DNA from: Pseudoxanthomonas kaohsiungensis
GTDB lineage: Bacteria; Pseudomonadota; Gammaproteobacteria; Xanthomonadales; Xanthomonadaceae
NCBI RefSeq assembly: GCF_010211765.1
Contig: NZ_PDWO01000017.1
Location: 1-64,000 of the forward strand
Length of the DNA stretch: 64,000 bases
Direction: 5' to 3'
Positions within the stretch are counted from its first letter, which is position 1. Each line of letters begins with the position of its first letter. Below are positions 29,448-37,999 of the stretch, piece after piece. A program made the position numbers and the translations under genes. The notes beneath the pieces are model-generated. The model had not been told where the DNA came from. It was given only the letters and a program-made list of their open reading frames with translations, and ran no database searches.

Positions 29448-32126
29448 ATGCCTTTCCAGGACCACATCCAGGCCGCGCCGGAGGCAAGCCCCGGCGATCG
29501 CCTGCGTGCGTCCCCGGCCTGGGCGTTGCTGGTGCTGGTGGTCGGCCTGCTGTTCACCGCCGAGCTCGCCCGGCGCGAATGGCGCGCCGCGCAGCATCGC
29601 GCCGAGGTGATGCAGCAGTCGCTGGCCGACGCCGCCCAGGCGCGCGCGCAAGCGCCACTGGATGCGGCCGCGCAGGCGTTGCGGGCCATGCAGACCGTGT
29701 TCCTGTCCAACGACCACATGGACCAGGCGCTGTTCGCCCAGTACCAGGCCAACCTGCGCACCCGCGAGCGGGTGCCGGGGCTGGTGGCCGTGGTGTTCGC
29801 GCGGCGCGACCCGGCGGCCGGCGCGCGCGGCCATGTCGGCTACCGCTACGAGTTCGCCGCGCCGCTGCGCGGCAACGAGATGCTGGTCGGGCTGGACATC
29901 GCCACCCAGCCCCGCAACCTGGTCGCCCTGCACCGCGCACGCGATGCCGATGCGCCCTCGATCTCCGCGCCCTTTCCCCTGCTGCAGTTCAGCGGCGGTG
30001 CTGATGCCGCCCGCGGCGTCACCGTGCGCCTGCCGGTGTACTCGCGCGGACCGAGCCCGCTGACGCTGGAACAGCGCCGCGCGCGGGAAATAGGCGCCTT
30101 GGCGATCAGCCTGCGGTTGGAGCCGATGCTGCGGCAGGCGTTGCATGGCCGGATCCTCGACCACCTGCACGTGCACATCCGCGACCTCGGGGCCGAACCC
30201 GGGCAGGACGAGATGTTCGCCACCGCGCCGGTGCCGGCGGCCGGCGGCGCCTTGCAGGTCCGCCGGGTCGACTTCGGCGGCCGCCGCTGGGAACTGACGA
30301 CCTGGCCGCGTTCGGCGGCGGTCGACACCGCCCGGTTGCAGCTGATCGTCGCCACCGGCATCGCGATCAGCGTGCTGCTGTCGCTGCTGTTGCTGTCGCA
30401 GGCCACCACGCATCGCCGCGCGGTCGAGCTGGGCCGGCGCATGTATGCGCGCTTCGGCGAGAGCGAGGCGCGCTTCCGCGTGCTCAACGAACTGCTGCCG
30501 GCGCTGGTACTGCTGGCCGATGCCCGCGACGGGCGCATCGCCTACGCCAACCAGGTCGCACGCGAACGCCTGGGCCGGGTCGCCGGTACGCCGCTGGTGT
30601 CGCTGTTCGCCAATCCGCTGCTCGGTGGCCAGGCGATGGCCGAAGCCACCACCGGCGGCACCTGGGCCAGCCAGGAGGCACTGGTGCTGGCAGCCGACGG
30701 CGAGGCGTTCTGGGCCAGCGCGTCGCTGGCGCAGGTCGAGGTCGACGGCGCGCCGTACCTGCTGATGGTGGCGAGCGACACCAGCGAACAGCGCGAACTC
30801 ACCGAGCGGCTGCGCTACCAGGCCGCGCACGACGGACTGACCGAGCTGTGCAACCGGCGCGAGTTCGAGCGCCGCCTGCAGGAGGCGCTGGAGCTGCGCC
30901 AGGGGCGCGCCGACGCGGCGCCGTTCGCGCTGCTGTACATCGACCTGGACCAGTTCAAGCTGATCAACGACGTCTCCGGGCACATGGCCGGCGACCAGCT
31001 GCTGGTGCAGCTGGTGCATGCGATGCGTGCGCGCCTGCGTCCCGGCGACCTGCTGGCGCGGCTGGGCGGCGACGAGTTCGGGCTGCTGGCGTTCGACGTC
31101 GATGCCGCGCAGGCGCTGGCATTGGCCGAGGGCCTGCGCCAGTGCATCGAAGGGGTGATGTTCGTCTGGCAGGAACGGACCTACGCGGTCAGCGCGAGCA
31201 TCGGCATGGTCATGGTCGACCGCGACGGCTGCACGCTCAAGGACCTGCTGGCGTGGGCCGACAGCGCCTGCTACCAGGCCAAGGAAAGCGGCCGCAACCG
31301 CGTCTGCACGTACCGCGAGGACGAGGACACCAGCCGCCGCCGCAGCGAGATGGAGTGGGCCAACCGGCTGCGCTGGGCGCTGGAGCAGGACCGCCTGCTG
31401 CTCGACTACCAGGAGGTGGTGCCGCTGGTGCCTGCGCCGGATGGCGCGATCCACATCGAGCTGCTGCTGCGCCTGCGCGAGGAGGACGGCACCGTGTTCC
31501 TGCCCGGCGCCTTCATCCCGGCGGCCGAGCGCTACGGGCTGATGCCGCTGGTGGACCGCTGGGTGATCCGCACCGCGGTGTCGAGCTTCGCCCGGCTGCA
31601 TCCCTGCGGCGATGCGCTGCGCACCTGCGCGATCAACCTGTCCGGGGCGAGCATCGAGGACGAGGGCCTGGCCGACTTCATCCTCGACACCATCGAAGAG
31701 TTCGAGGTACCTGCCGCGAGGATCTGCCTGGAGATCACCGAGACCGTGGCGGTGCGCAACCTGCTGCGGGTGGTACGGGTGATCGAGCGCCTGCGTGCGG
31801 CCGGCTGCCGCATCGCGCTGGACGATTTCGGCGCCGGCATGTCCTCGTTCGGCTACCTCAAGAACCTGCCGGTGGACGTGATCAAGATCGACGGCAGTTT
31901 CGTCCGCGACCTCGGCAGCGACCCGATGAGCCGCGCGATCGTCAACGCGGTGGCCCAGATCGGCCACCAGCGCGGGCTGAAGGTGGTGGCCGAGTGGGTC
32001 GATGGCGAGCACACCCTGGCGGTGCTGCGCGAGCTGGGCGTGGACTACGGCCAGGGCTTCGTGCTGCACCGGCCGCAGCGGGTGTTGTTCCAGCGGCCGG
32101 ACGATCCACGGCGGCGGGTGGCGTAG
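29448..32126 (+). CDS. CHASE-PAS-GGDEF-EAL cyclic-di-GMP protein
   Basis: 892 residues. A membrane helix (about 25-41) leads to a periplasmic CHASE-like domain (AAQALRAMQTVFLSNDHMDQ ... VPGLVAVVFARRDP ... YRYEFAAPLRGNEMLVGLDI). A second helix (about 297-318), a PAS domain (about 345-450), GGDEF (LARLGGDEFGLL) and an EAL-type domain follow. The GGDEF motif is intact and the inhibitory RxxD site is present (RPGD five residues before GGDEF). In the EAL domain the signature reads ELLLR, a variant seen in active relatives. N, E, DDFG and K ligands are kept, but AEGVE has become AEWVD. Both activities are plausible, and feedback inhibition of the cyclase is expected. Confidence 0.92.
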   Translation: MPFQDHIQAAPEASPGDRLRASPAWALLVLVVGLLFTAELARREWRAAQHRAEVMQQSLADAAQARAQAPLDAAAQALRAMQTVFLSNDHMDQALFAQYQANLRTRERVPGLVAVVFARRDPAAGARGHVGYRYEFAAPLRGNEMLVGLDIATQPRNLVALHRARDADAPSISAPFPLLQFSGGADAARGVTVRLPVYSRGPSPLTLEQRRAREIGALAISLRLEPMLRQALHGRILDHLHVHIRDLGAEPGQDEMFATAPVPAAGGALQVRRVDFGGRRWELTTWPRSAAVDTARLQLIVATGIAISVLLSLLLLSQATTHRRAVELGRRMYARFGESEARFRVLNELLPALVLLADARDGRIAYANQVARERLGRVAGTPLVSLFANPLLGGQAMAEATTGGTWASQEALVLAADGEAFWASASLAQVEVDGAPYLLMVASDTSEQRELTERLRYQAAHDGLTELCNRREFERRLQEALELRQGRADAAPFALLYIDLDQFKLINDVSGHMAGDQLLVQLVHAMRARLRPGDLLARLGGDEFGLLAFDVDAAQALALAEGLRQCIEGVMFVWQERTYAVSASIGMVMVDRDGCTLKDLLAWADSACYQAKESGRNRVCTYREDEDTSRRRSEMEWANRLRWALEQDRLLLDYQEVVPLVPAPDGAIHIELLLRLREEDGTVFLPGAFIPAAERYGLMPLVDRWVIRTAVSSFARLHPCGDALRTCAINLSGASIEDEGLADFILDTIEEFEVPAARICLEITETVAVRNLLRVVRVIERLRAAGCRIALDDFGAGMSSFGYLKNLPVDVIKIDGSFVRDLGSDPMSRAIVNAVAQIGHQRGLKVVAEWVDGEHTLAVLRELGVDYGQGFVLHRPQRVLFQRPDDPRRRVA

Positions 32127-32165
32127 GGGCGGCACCCGCGTCGCGCCCGCCCGTGCGGCCTTGTG

Positions 32166-34640
32166 CTAGCGCTCCTGCAGCAGCGCCTGCGCGGCGTGCA
32201 CCAGGAACAGGTAGCGCGCGCCCAGGTCGATCACGTACTCGTTCTGCCCCCACAGGAACGGCCAGTCGTTCTTGTTCTCGGGGAAGTCGGGCTTGAGCAC
32301 CAGCACGCCCGGGACCACGCCGCCGGCGATGAAGCTGAAGTCGGCGCGGTTGCTGCCGTAGGCCACGGTCTTGGACTGCGCGCCGACCGCGGAGACGAAC
32401 GAGAGGTTCGAGTCCGGGTGGGTGCCGTAGAGGTAGTTGAGCCCCTGCAGCGTGTCCTCGATGTCGAACAGGTCGGGGAACGCGGTATGCAGCCAGTAGT
32501 TGGTGGTGGCCATGCCCACCACCGCGCTGTTGCCGGCCCAGCCGCCGCGGGTGATCAGGACGCCATAGGGATTGTCGGCGACCATCGCCGCGCGTTCCTC
32601 CTTGAACTTCACCGCGCGCTCGCGGAACTTCGCCCGGAACGCATCGTCCATCTCCGGCAGCACGCGCACCACCGCGCCGGCATTGAAGCCGAAGCGCGCG
32701 TCGATCGCCGGCCACAGCGCGGCGATGGCCTGCGCGTACTGGGCCTCGCCGGTGGCCAGCAGCAGCTGCACGGCCGCGCGCAGCTGCTCGTCCTGCGGGT
32801 CGCCGCCGGTGGTGTTGCCGACCTTGAACAGGTTCGGCTCGCGGCCCTGCTCGAACGCCCACACCTTCCGCGCGGTGGCCAGGCTCTCGGCCGCCAGCGC
32901 GGCGTCATGCCCGCCGAGCACGCGGCTGGCCGCGGCCAGCGCCGCCGCCGAGCCGTAGTTGAGCGCGGTGGTATTGCTGGTGAAGGCCAGGCGGTCGTCG
33001 TGGGGCGAATCCGGGTCGGACGGATCGTCGACCCGGCCGTCGGTCTTGGTCACCGCGTCGCCCAGGTGGGTGTACTGGCCCAGGTCCGGCTCGACGATCC
33101 CGGGGATGGCGTGGCCGAACACACGGTGCTGGGCGATCAGCATCAGCGTGCCGTGCTCGATCTGCTGCAGCAGGTCGGGCACGCCGTCGGGCCGGTGGAT
33201 CTCCACGTGCCTGCGCTTCTGGTCGATCGTGGTCTCGTCGCGCCGCGGCCCGAACAGCTCCCAGGTGTCGACCAGCGACATCACCGTGGAGTAGTGGGTC
33301 TGGGTGCGCAGGTCGAAGTCGCCGGCATCGAACCAGCCGCCGATCGCCAGGCCCGGGATGTGCTCGCCAGGCTGGAACGGCGAGTCCAGTTCCGGGCCCT
33401 GTCCGTACAGGTCGAAGTGCTCCTTGCCCGGCGCCACCTGGCGGGCGTCGTCCATGTGCGAGCGGCCGTGCCAGACCCGGTAGGCCTCGTTGACGAACAT
33501 GTGGTCCATCTGCACCGGGAAGAACACGTCCAGGGTCAGGTGCCAGGCCGTGGCGTAGGCGTCATCCGCGATGCGGAAAGGCGCGGTGCGCTGGCCGGCG
33601 GCCTCGATCTGGTACAGGCCAGGCTCGCGCACGTCGCTGAAGTCGAAGGTGTAATAGTCGTAGCGCAGGTACTGGCCCCAGCGCCGCGGGACCGCCGCGA
33701 GCGCCTCGCGGGCGCCGCCGTCGCCGTCCACCCGCAGCAGGCGGGCGCTGCCGGGGGCCGGAGCGTTGCGGTCGGTCTCCAGCACCGCGACCTTGCGCTG
33801 CGCCGGGTGGTAGCCCACCTGCGAGTGGCCGATCACCGTCTGCCGCGTCCAGCCCGGTTCGGTGCTGGCCGACAGGGTCCACTCCAGCACCGTGCCGGTC
33901 TTCCCCGAAGGCAGCAGCGAGCGCACCACGTACCAGCCGTTCTGCGCCTGGTTGCGGCCGTCGTACAGGCGCAGCTCGGCACCGGGCGACTCGATCGACA
34001 CCCGCCGCTGCACATCCTCCGGTGCCAGCACCAGGCGGCGGCCGCTGGCCATCGGCAGGCGCACGGTGCCGCCGTCCTGGGCCCGTCCGCTCGGGCCGGA
34101 CGGGTACAGCGGCAACTGGCCGCTGCGGCCGTCCGCCAGCCAGGCCTTGCCAAAGTAGGCCGAGGGCAGGAACTCGAGGTTGAAGCCGGCCTTGCCGGCC
34201 AGCGCCTGCGGCAGCGGCCGGTCCAGCAGCACCTGGATCGCGACCCCGTCGCCGCGCGGGGCGACCCGCACCGAATACTCGAAATCCTCCGCGTCGAAGC
34301 GCATGCGCGTGGTCACCGCGCCGCTGGCGGGATCCACCTTGCGCTCGATCAGGGTGGCCGCCGCGTCCCACTGTTCCGGCGTGGGCGCCAGCCGCACGTC
34401 GCCGTTGGTGGCGGTGCGCACGCCATGGTGGATCAGTTCGACGCCGGCGATCTTGGCGTCGCTGAAGTTGCCGTCATAGACGTTGCTGAAGGCCAGCACG
34501 TCCAGCCCCGGCTTGCTGAAGTACCCGGCCTCGCCCAGGCGCAGGCCGGTGCCGGCGTGGGCGGTCAGGCCGGCGCACAGGAGCGCGGCGGCGAGGACGG
34601 TGTGGCGGATGCGGCGGCTGCGCCGGTTCGGTCGGTTCAT
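32166..34640 (-). CDS. Glycoside hydrolase family 9 (endoglucanase-type), secreted
   Basis: 824 residues with a signal peptide (1-29, cleaved near AHA|GT). Residues about 30-265 form a domain without a clear name. An Ig-like CelD_N module follows (IGHSQVGYHPAQRKVAVLET), then the GH9 (alpha/alpha)6 domain. Catalytic features are the nucleophile/base aspartates in GGWFDAGDFDLR (about 431-438), YGTHPDSNLSFVSAVG (about 735-750), and the proton-donor glutamate in GQNEYVIDLGARYLF (about 798). It should cut beta-1,4-glucans outside the cell or in the periplasm. A LacI-type operator (34659-34672) lies just upstream, so carbohydrate-dependent control is likely. Confidence 0.92.
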   Translation of the reverse strand: MNRPNRRSRRIRHTVLAAALLCAGLTAHAGTGLRLGEAGYFSKPGLDVLAFSNVYDGNFSDAKIAGVELIHHGVRTATNGDVRLAPTPEQWDAAATLIERKVDPASGAVTTRMRFDAEDFEYSVRVAPRGDGVAIQVLLDRPLPQALAGKAGFNLEFLPSAYFGKAWLADGRSGQLPLYPSGPSGRAQDGGTVRLPMASGRRLVLAPEDVQRRVSIESPGAELRLYDGRNQAQNGWYVVRSLLPSGKTGTVLEWTLSASTEPGWTRQTVIGHSQVGYHPAQRKVAVLETDRNAPAPGSARLLRVDGDGGAREALAAVPRRWGQYLRYDYYTFDFSDVREPGLYQIEAAGQRTAPFRIADDAYATAWHLTLDVFFPVQMDHMFVNEAYRVWHGRSHMDDARQVAPGKEHFDLYGQGPELDSPFQPGEHIPGLAIGGWFDAGDFDLRTQTHYSTVMSLVDTWELFGPRRDETTIDQKRRHVEIHRPDGVPDLLQQIEHGTLMLIAQHRVFGHAIPGIVEPDLGQYTHLGDAVTKTDGRVDDPSDPDSPHDDRLAFTSNTTALNYGSAAALAAASRVLGGHDAALAAESLATARKVWAFEQGREPNLFKVGNTTGGDPQDEQLRAAVQLLLATGEAQYAQAIAALWPAIDARFGFNAGAVVRVLPEMDDAFRAKFRERAVKFKEERAAMVADNPYGVLITRGGWAGNSAVVGMATTNYWLHTAFPDLFDIEDTLQGLNYLYGTHPDSNLSFVSAVGAQSKTVAYGSNRADFSFIAGGVVPGVLVLKPDFPENKNDWPFLWGQNEYVIDLGARYLFLVHAAQALLQER

Positions 34641-34658
34641 TGGATCCCCCGTGGTCAG

Positions 34659-34672
34659 TGTTAACGCTAACA
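34659..34672 (-). promoter_or_regulatory. LacI-family-type operator upstream of the GH9 gene
   Basis: TGTTAACGCTAACA, with perfect TGTTA/TAACA arms, 18 bases upstream of the GH9 start codon. It is close to TGGTAGCGCTAACA, the xyl-box reported for xylan-utilisation genes in Xanthomonas, and to general LacI operators with a central CG. The nearby regulator is not in the window. Confidence 0.6.
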
Positions 34673-34923
34673 TCCGACGCGGCGAGGTCCAGCTTGCGGT
34701 GCAGCACGACGGGCGGAGGCGCTGGGCGCACCACGGATGCGGGTCCGTGGGCCATCACCCGACCGGTGGTCCAGGTGGGAGGCGGGACCGGCGCCGGCGC
34801 GCGATGGAAGCGGCCCCGGTGATCGGCGCACGCTTATCGGGCGGCCGCCGCCGAGGTGCGACGGCGGCCCGGGCCCCGGATGCCGCCGCGCCTCTCACGC
34901 TCGCTTGCCATCGTTGCCGCGGC

Positions 34924-35580
34924 TCAGTCGCGGTCGGGGGCGCCCAGCGGGAAGTAGCCGCGGAACGGGCGGGCCTCGTCGACCGCGCGCGCGAACAGCG
35001 GCCAGGCGAGCAGGCGCGCACGATAGCCGTGCACGCGCCGGAATCCGTCCGGGATGCGATGGGTCCAGTCGGCGTAGAACAGGAAGGGCACCGCGCCGCA
35101 GTCGGCCAGGCTGGGCGCATCGCCGGCAGCCCAGCGGCGGCCGTCGGCCAGGTGCCGTTCCAGCCAGGCATAGGCGGTGTCGAGCAGGCGCCGGGCTTCG
35201 ACCACGCCGTAGGCGTCGCGCTCGTGCGACGGGCGCAGCGCATCGAACACGATCTTCTGCTGCGGCCGGGCGACGTAGTTGTCGAAGAAGCGATCGAGCA
35301 TGCGCACGCCGACGGCCGCCATCGGGTCTTCCGGCAGCAGCTGGAGCGGACCGGGCCGGCGCACCTGCAGGTATTCGATGATCGTGGTCGCCTCGACCAC
35401 CGTCCGCTCGCCGTCGACCAGCACCGGGAAGCGCTTGATCGGCCACAACACCTCCAGGTCGTGGCGGTGGGCCGCTTCCTCCAGGCTGCGGTACTCGAAC
35501 GCGGTGTGGTTGGCGTAGAGGGCGACCAGCGCCTTCTGCGAGTAGGAGGAGAACGGGTGGGCGTAGAGGGCGAGGGTCAT
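34924..35580 (-). CDS. Glutathione S-transferase family protein
   Basis: 218 residues. N-terminal thioredoxin fold: LALYAHPFSSYSQKALVALY, with Ser/Tyr near the family active site, and the cis-proline in IKRFPVLVDGER followed by VVEATTIIEYL (glutathione gamma-Glu site). C-terminal helical domain with AAGDAPSLADCGAVPFLFY, the usual N-capping box. Resembles the bacterial GST groups whose substrates are unknown. The gene is cytoplasmic and alone, 60 bases ahead of the acpH-like gene on the same strand. Confidence 0.9.
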   Translation of the reverse strand: MTLALYAHPFSSYSQKALVALYANHTAFEYRSLEEAAHRHDLEVLWPIKRFPVLVDGERTVVEATTIIEYLQVRRPGPLQLLPEDPMAAVGVRMLDRFFDNYVARPQQKIVFDALRPSHERDAYGVVEARRLLDTAYAWLERHLADGRRWAAGDAPSLADCGAVPFLFYADWTHRIPDGFRRVHGYRARLLAWPLFARAVDEARPFRGYFPLGAPDRD

Positions 35581-35640
35581 GGCCGGCTCGGCAGGATCTG
35601 ATGGCGACGCGGAAACAAACGCGGAATCGAGCGGCCGCGG

Positions 35641-36246
35641 TCATCCGCCCGCGAGCGGCCCTTCGCGCCGCAGCGCCTGGACATGCCCGACCAGCTGCGG
35701 GAAGAAGGCCTCGAAGCCGGCGGCGATGGCCGCTTCGTGCGTGCGCAGGTCGTCGAGGCAGTCGACCAGGCGTTCGCCGTTGCGCGACAGGCGCGTGGCG
35801 ATCCGGGTCACCGCCAGGTCGACGTTGGCCCGGTCCCGGTACGAACCCAGCCAGTCGTGCGCGGCGATCCGCGGGGCGATCGCGTGCAGGCGACCGGGCA
35901 GCTCGTCCAGGCGCGAGAGCAGGTAGCGGTAGAACGGCGCGGTGAAATCGTCCAGCGCCAGCTCGCTCCAGCGATCCCAGTCGCGGGCCAGGCAGTGGTC
36001 GTAGTACACGTCCAGGGCGATGCCGGCGTAGCGGCGCCGGCCTTCGCCGAACAGCGAACGGGCCTGCACCACCTGAGGGTGGTCGTCGGTGTAGCGGTCG
36101 ACCCTGCGGTGGACGAGGATCTCGCGGCGCACCACCGGGCTCCAGTCCGCCAGCGCGGCGGTGCCGAACACGAAGTCGCCCAGCAGCGCGCCGAGCATGG
36201 CTTCGTGATCCGGGCGGGCGAGATAGACGTGGGCGAGGTAGTTCAT
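35641..36246 (-). CDS. acpH: Acyl-carrier-protein phosphodiesterase
   Basis: 201 residues. Begins MNYLAHVYLARPDHEAMLGA LLGDF, a typical AcpH start (family members begin MNYLAH with the H and D residues used for Mn/Mg binding). Other conserved parts are VRREILVHRRVDRYTDDHPQ (HR-D) and the YDHCLARDW segment. The enzyme removes the 4'-phosphopantetheine arm from holo-ACP in the cytoplasm. The start was set at MNYLAH rather than an upstream ATG. It is divergent from the Nei-like gene. Confidence 0.93.
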   Translation of the reverse strand: MNYLAHVYLARPDHEAMLGALLGDFVFGTAALADWSPVVRREILVHRRVDRYTDDHPQVVQARSLFGEGRRRYAGIALDVYYDHCLARDWDRWSELALDDFTAPFYRYLLSRLDELPGRLHAIAPRIAAHDWLGSYRDRANVDLAVTRIATRLSRNGERLVDCLDDLRTHEAAIAAGFEAFFPQLVGHVQALRREGPLAGG

Positions 36247-36359
36247 GGCAGCAGGCGGCGGCGTGGCGCGGTTGCGGGCACAGTCTGTCACGTCCGCCGT
36301 GCCCGGCCGCGCAAGGCCGGCTTGACGGCGGGCTCACCGCTGGCGCCGATACTGGGGCG

Positions 36360-37097
36360 GTGCCCGAAGGTCCGTCCATCGTCATCCTCAGGGAAGAAGC
36401 GGCCGGTTTCGCGGGCCGGCGCGTCGTCCACGTGCGCGGCAACAGCCGCGAGCCGATCCAGCGCATGGCCGGCTGCCGGCTGCGCGCGCTGCGCAGCTGG
36501 GGCAAGCACTTCCTGCTGGAGTTCGATGGCTTCAGCGTGCGCCTCCACTTCATGCTGTTCGGCAGCTACCGCATCGACGAACGCAGGGAGGCCGCGCCGC
36601 GCCTGGCGCTGGGCTTCGACGGCGGCGGCGAGCTGAACTTCTACGCCTGCTCGGTGAAATTCATCGATCAGCCGCTGGACGAGGTCTACGACTGGAGCGC
36701 CGACGTGATGAACGACGCCTGGGATCCGGCCCGGGCGCGGCGCAAGCTGCGTGCGCGGCCGCAGGCGCTGGCCGCCGACGCGCTGCTGGACCAGCAGGTG
36801 TTTTCCGGCGTCGGCAACATCATCAAGAACGAGGTGCTGCACCGGATCCGCGTGCACCCGGAAAGCCGCGTCGGCGCCCTGTCGGCGCGCAAGCTCGGCG
36901 AACTGGTGGCCCAGGCGCGCGAGTACAGTTTCGACTTCCTGCGCTGGAAGAAGGCCCATGTCCTGCGCAAGCACTACCAGGTGCATACCCGCACGGTCTG
37001 CCCGCGTGACGGCCAGCGCCTGGCGTACCGCAAGCACCTGGGCCTGGCCAGGCGCCGGGCGTTCTTCTGCGAGCGCTGCCAGCGGTTGTACGAATAG
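36360..37097 (+). CDS. Fpg/Nei-family DNA glycosylase with altered zinc finger
   Basis: 245 residues from a GTG start; the protein begins MPEGPSIVILREE, with the family's catalytic N-terminal proline and E3. The helix-two-turn-helix segment is ALLDQQVFSGVGNIIKNEVL. The C-terminal zinc finger normally has C-x2-C ... C-x2-C. Here the first pair is C-P-R-D (TVCPRDGQRLAY) and the second is intact (FFCERCQRLYE), so one ligand cysteine is replaced by Asp. The protein should remove oxidised bases from DNA. The stop TAG lies in a GAATAGGAGC context that resembles the head of a REP. Confidence 0.9.
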   Translation: MPEGPSIVILREEAAGFAGRRVVHVRGNSREPIQRMAGCRLRALRSWGKHFLLEFDGFSVRLHFMLFGSYRIDERREAAPRLALGFDGGGELNFYACSVKFIDQPLDEVYDWSADVMNDAWDPARARRKLRARPQALAADALLDQQVFSGVGNIIKNEVLHRIRVHPESRVGALSARKLGELVAQAREYSFDFLRWKKAHVLRKHYQVHTRTVCPRDGQRLAYRKHLGLARRRAFFCERCQRLYE

Positions 37098-37159
37098 GAG
37101 CCGCGGCGCGATCTGGCGCACGCAGGGCAGCCACGCCCCGACGCCGCCAGCCCGGCCGT

Positions 37160-37728
37160 TCATGCCAAGGCGTGGTACTCCAGCACCGCCACGCCGCCAC
37201 CGAAGCTCTCCACGCGCGCCAGCCGCCAGCGCCGGGTGGCCGTGCCCGGCGGCGCGAGCGGACGCCCCCCGCCCAGCAGCACCGGCACGACACGCAGGCG
37301 CAGCATGTCCACTTCGCCGGCACCCAGCAGCGCATCGACCAGGGTGAGGCTGCCCCATATGACGAGGTCGCCGTCGATGCGTTCGCGCAGCCCGCGCACC
37401 GCGGCCACGCCGTCGCCCCGGAGCACGGTGGCCGACTGGTCCGCATCCCAGGGCGCGGCGGCGAGGGTGGAGGAGACCACGAACTTGGGCAGTTCGCGGA
37501 TCGGCACCGCTACCGGTTCGGCCACCGGGTCGGCCTGCGGCCAGTAGTCGGCGAACATGCGGTAGGTACGCGCGCCGAAGACGATGGCGCCGACCGAGCG
37601 CAGCATCCGCAGCTGCTCCTGTCGGTCGCCTGGAGCTCCTGCGCATCGAAGAAGAAGCCGATGCCACCCTGCGCATCCTCGACGCAGCCATCGATGCTGA
37701 CGATCTGTTCGACGATCACCCTGCCCAT
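37160..37728 (-). pseudogene. Dihydrofolate-reductase-like (RibD C-terminal fold) gene with a frameshift
   Basis: On the minus strand an ATG at 37728 opens MGRVIVEQIVSIDGCVEDAQ then GGIGFFFDAQELQ, a good N-terminus of the RibD-C/DHFR-like group. The frame is then lost. A second frame, overlapping from about 37630, continues GDRQEQLRMLRSVGAIVFGA then RTYRMFADYW through to GGGRPLAPPG and ends at 37160. The span is 569 bases, one short of a multiple of three, so a single lost base between about 37615 and 37640 explains both halves. Intact relatives are about 190 residues. It may be a real null allele or a sequence error. The biological substrate of this family is unknown. Confidence 0.75.
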
Positions 37729-37999
37729 CCGGCGCTCCCATGCAGTCCAGGTCGGCCTGCTTGTCGCCGGCCTCTACATGGACGACGCCCGGGCCGCCAG
37801 GCGATCGACACACCGGTCTCCGACGCGGATGCCGACAGCGATGGATGGCCGATGCGGTTGAGGCGACGCCGCGATGCCCGCAGGGTCGTGAGCACCCACG
37901 GGAAGCGCGTCAGGCCGGCGTGGCGGTCCTCGTCGTTGCATGAACAGGACGCCAGCGTGCTGCCCGCCGGCCTAGGCGATCTTGCTGCAACGCAGCATA
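37729..37999 (+). other. Intergenic region without a recognised gene
   Basis: No protein of recognisable family or ribosome site was seen in either strand. The end of the region, next to the MFS start, has the imperfect hairpin TTGCTGCAACGCAGCA. Confidence 0.4.
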
